Positions 4,766-7,345 of a stretch of 7,345 nucleotides of DNA are shown here, in pieces. This DNA comes from an uncultured Ruminococcus sp. (GTDB lineage Bacteria > Bacillota > Clostridia > Oscillospirales > Ruminococcaceae). The notes under the pieces were generated by a model that saw nothing but the letters and a program-made list of their open reading frames with translations, made no database searches and was not told where the DNA came from. The stretch lies in NCBI GenBank assembly GCA_900545125.1, contig UQXS01000124.1, positions 1-7,345 of the forward strand, in the 5' to 3' direction. How positions within the stretch are numbered: the stretch's first letter is position 1; every line of letters starts with the position of its first letter. Made by a program: the position numbers and the translations under genes.

Positions 4766-7288
4766 ATGAAAAAACTACTTGCATTTATCTCTGCACTTAC
4801 AGTCTGTACAGCGTGCTTTTCATGTGAAAGCAAAAATAAGGACAAGAACAAAAACAGCAGCGGCGTTTCCGGAAATGAAACTCCAGACGCTGAGGGACTG
4901 TCTGCTGTAAAGCTGACGGATGTGGCATACAAAAAAAAATCCCTTGAACTTCCCACAGATATGAATATGATTTACTGTTCCAATGTCTTTAACGACGGAA
5001 ACAATTATCTTCTGTTAGGATCAGGAAAAAAATCACCGCAGTTCTGGATCACCGACCGTGACTTTAAGGAGTTCAAAGAAGTAGATTATCCTGATTTTAA
5101 TGTGGGGGCAAACTACAATATCACCGTACTTGACGACGGAACCGCAGTGACCTTTGTAAATAACGTGGATTACGGCGATCTCCCCGCTCCGGATACATCC
5201 TCCCCCGACTACAGTCAGGAAGAATATGATGCTGCCGCAAGCTACAGTTTCCAGATATACACATACGCCATAGACGGAAGCATACAAACTGCAAACGATG
5301 TAACCGGCTGTCCCATAACGCCGGAAAGAGATACCGCAATAAGCGGAATGGCTTCGGACGGAAAAACATTGGTTGTAAACATCAACGGCACATACGAAGT
5401 ATTTTCAATAGACGGAACTTACATCGGCGAACTTACAGTTGATGATGGCTGTTCCGCAGAATGTATCGGTTCGGATAAGGAAGGAAATATAATATGTGCT
5501 GTCCGTACCGATGATGAAAGCGTACAGTTCTGTAAGGTCAATTCCGAGGGAAAAACCGAGAAAACAGACCTGACATACAAATTTCCGGAAACTGTATCGT
5601 ATGATATCGTTCCCGGTTCGGGCGATTACTCGATGTACGTCAGCTCTATGACAACGATATACGGAGTAAGAGCGGATGACAATACCATAGAATCACTTTT
5701 CAGCCTTAACGCAGCCGGACTTAATTCCAGTAATTTTTCAGATTTCGCTATCGGCTCTGGCGGTGGATTTATTGTTCCGGTCACAAGCTACAGCGACTGG
5801 TCGGTCAGTCTGAAAAGTTTCACGCCGTGTGATCCGGCAGAACTTGAAAATATTCCCACCATAACCGTTGGAATGTTCTACGAAAATCAATTTTTCAGCT
5901 CTGTAGTCGAGGATTTCAACGAAAACAACAGCGACTGCCGCATCAAGGTAAAATATTACAACGAAGATATTCCCGTTCCGCAGAATATGGACTTCGACGA
6001 CGACGAAGCTATGGATGCTTACTTTAAAAAAATAGAAGACGCTCGCAGCAGCGCTGTTGAACAGCTAAGGCAGGACGTTACAAAAGGAGAACTTCCGGAC
6101 GTATTAGTCCTCGAAGGTGGCGGCAATATCACAGGAATTTTCGGCGGAATTGATCTTGCAGACATGGGGGCGCTGTGCGATCTCTATGATTTTATGGACA
6201 AGGATGAAACCCTTACCCGTGAGAGTTTTGTTCCCAGTGTGCTGAACGCCGCAGACAGATCTTTTGACGGTCATGTATATTCGATCCCAACAAATTTCTC
6301 TATCAGGCTGGATAATACGGCAAAAACAAAATATGTGAGCGATATAAAGAAATTCGATTTTGACACTTATCTGGACTGCATTAAAAACGAAAGCGAGATA
6401 CTTGGAAATGGTTCTGTGAACGAATCATATAAGACGCAGAACGGAAGATCGTGTATTATAAACCACTGGCACTGGATAGACAAGGAAAAGGCAGAATGTC
6501 ACTTTGATTCGCCGCAGTTCCTCCGTTTTCTTGAATACTGTCAGGCAGGCGAGCCTGATCCTGAACCGGATGAGAATTACATTGCAGAAGCACCAACTGA
6601 CGAAGAAGCACTTCAGGATTATATAAATCAGCAATGCCGATATATAGAGGACAAGGCTCTTTTAAACAACAGCTACATCAGCAGATACAATAATTATTTA
6701 TACGAAATAAAAGGAACTTTCGGCAATGAAGATGTTACTGTACTCGGTGAGGTCGATGGTAAAATGAACACGGCTGTTTTCAATTTTCCGAATAGTCAGT
6801 ATGCTATTCCTGAATGCTCGGAAAACAAAGAGCTTGCATGGGAATTCATAAAATATCGTTTAAGCGACAAATGCTATAAGGATGCATATAATACAGGAGC
6901 CGGATTTCCTGTAACGAACAGCGGTCTTGAGATATACAGGAAAAACGATCAACAACCGCAGGACAATGAATATGCAGTCGGATATGAAGATTATACCGGT
7001 TATTTGTACTCTTTAGGATACCGGGACGAAAACGGCAACACTAAATATCTTGAGCTTGGAGATCTGACTGATGAAGATATAGCAGTTGTTGATAAGTACA
7101 TTGCCGGAGCTGTACTATCTTCTTCCCCTGACAGAGTTTCCGATGAATATACTCAGAGATACAACGATGTATACGATATTTATAATGAAGAACTTCAGCG
7201 TTTATTCCACAATGAGATAACTCCGGAGGAGTGTGCGTATATGATACAGAATCGTATGTCGATCTATCTTTCGGAAAATTTCGGATAA
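4766..7288 (+). CDS. Predicted surface lipoprotein: propeller-like domain plus family 1 solute-binding domain (paralogue B)
   Basis: This 840-aa paralogue of the preceding lipoprotein has the same layout: signal peptide MKKLLAFISALTV, probable lipidation at Cys20 (ACFSC, off-consensus), and a Lys/Asn/Ser-rich linker. A propeller-like region spans ~45-355, with YGDLPAPD at ~136 and SDGKTLVVNINGTYEVFSIDG from ~197; the solute-binding-like region starts at ~363 (IPTITVGMFY). Over a 32-residue block beginning SDGKT, I count 24 identities with paralogue A. MDKDETLTR (~477) and the C-terminal IQNRMSIYLSENFG are also shared. It differs by an acidic, helical-looking insertion at ~399-425 (contains DFDDDEAMDAYF) and by a divergent stretch around HWHWIDKEKAE, where ligand contacts might lie. 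It is 170 bp downstream of its paralogue on the same strand, so co-transcription is possible but the structured spacer may alter expression. The ligand and partner transporter are unknown. Confidence 0.85.
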   Translation: MKKLLAFISALTVCTACFSCESKNKDKNKNSSGVSGNETPDAEGLSAVKLTDVAYKKKSLELPTDMNMIYCSNVFNDGNNYLLLGSGKKSPQFWITDRDFKEFKEVDYPDFNVGANYNITVLDDGTAVTFVNNVDYGDLPAPDTSSPDYSQEEYDAAASYSFQIYTYAIDGSIQTANDVTGCPITPERDTAISGMASDGKTLVVNINGTYEVFSIDGTYIGELTVDDGCSAECIGSDKEGNIICAVRTDDESVQFCKVNSEGKTEKTDLTYKFPETVSYDIVPGSGDYSMYVSSMTTIYGVRADDNTIESLFSLNAAGLNSSNFSDFAIGSGGGFIVPVTSYSDWSVSLKSFTPCDPAELENIPTITVGMFYENQFFSSVVEDFNENNSDCRIKVKYYNEDIPVPQNMDFDDDEAMDAYFKKIEDARSSAVEQLRQDVTKGELPDVLVLEGGGNITGIFGGIDLADMGALCDLYDFMDKDETLTRESFVPSVLNAADRSFDGHVYSIPTNFSIRLDNTAKTKYVSDIKKFDFDTYLDCIKNESEILGNGSVNESYKTQNGRSCIINHWHWIDKEKAECHFDSPQFLRFLEYCQAGEPDPEPDENYIAEAPTDEEALQDYINQQCRYIEDKALLNNSYISRYNNYLYEIKGTFGNEDVTVLGEVDGKMNTAVFNFPNSQYAIPECSENKELAWEFIKYRLSDKCYKDAYNTGAGFPVTNSGLEIYRKNDQQPQDNEYAVGYEDYTGYLYSLGYRDENGNTKYLELGDLTDEDIAVVDKYIAGAVLSSSPDRVSDEYTQRYNDVYDIYNEELQRLFHNEITPEECAYMIQNRMSIYLSENFG

Positions 7289-7324
7289 AATAAGACATCT
7301 TCAATTTACAATATCTCCAATAGG

Positions 7325-7345
7325 AAAGCGGCGGTCAGTTAATGA
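7325..7345 (+). terminator. Left arm and loop of a terminator truncated by the window end
   Basis: AAAGCGGCGGTCA (7325-7337), loop GTTAA (7338-7342) and TGA (7343-7345) look like the left arm, loop and first three right-arm bases of an intrinsic terminator that ends paralogue B. If so, the bases just past the window should read close to CCGCCGC followed by T's. The ATG inside (7342) has a GGAAAG 13 nt upstream, which is too far to be persuasive as a gene start. Confidence 0.5.

Noticed and set aside
7041..7304. Minus-strand open frame of 87 codons at the end of paralogue B
   Set aside because: It is antisense to the conserved C-terminus shared by both paralogues, with no motif support.

Overview
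This window looks like chromosomal DNA from an anaerobic gut or rumen Firmicute, most like Ruminococcus and relatives in the Oscillospiraceae. That placement is inferred from protein style: large Asp/Glu/Tyr-rich lipoproteins that fuse a repetitive N-terminal domain to an extracellular solute-binding domain, beside a periplasmic-binding-fold/GGDEF signalling protein. Moderate G+C coding, AT-rich promoter DNA, strong Shine-Dalgarno sites and the standard genetic code agree with it. No rRNA, tRNA, CRISPR array, IS or phage gene is visible.

There are three complete genes. On the minus strand (20-1930) lies a 636-aa cytoplasmic protein with a LacI-type ligand-binding fold but no DNA-binding domain, followed by a GAF-like region, a helical linker and an apparently intact diguanylate cyclase (GGDEF) domain. 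A 250-bp AT-rich gap (1931-2180) separates it head-to-head from two tandem plus-strand paralogues (2181-4595 and 4766-7288). These encode predicted lipoproteins of 804 and 840 aa. Each has a beta-propeller-like N-terminal half and a family 1 solute-binding-like C-terminal half. The divergent gap holds an extended -10 promoter and a perfect 7-5-7 palindrome, both best placed for the minus-strand gene.

The 170-bp gap between the paralogues (4596-4765) is unusually GC-rich and full of potential stem-loops, including mutually exclusive pairings. It is the least explained part of the window. Both edges appear to cut through intrinsic terminators, so the three genes probably form a self-contained locus.

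A working model, which is inference, is that the two surface lipoproteins capture or monitor an extracellular ligand (possibly a glycan or peptide) while the divergent protein senses a cytoplasmic small molecule and adjusts c-di-GMP. No permease or ATPase gene is present, so the lipoproteins either use a transporter encoded elsewhere or act as surface sensors or binders.
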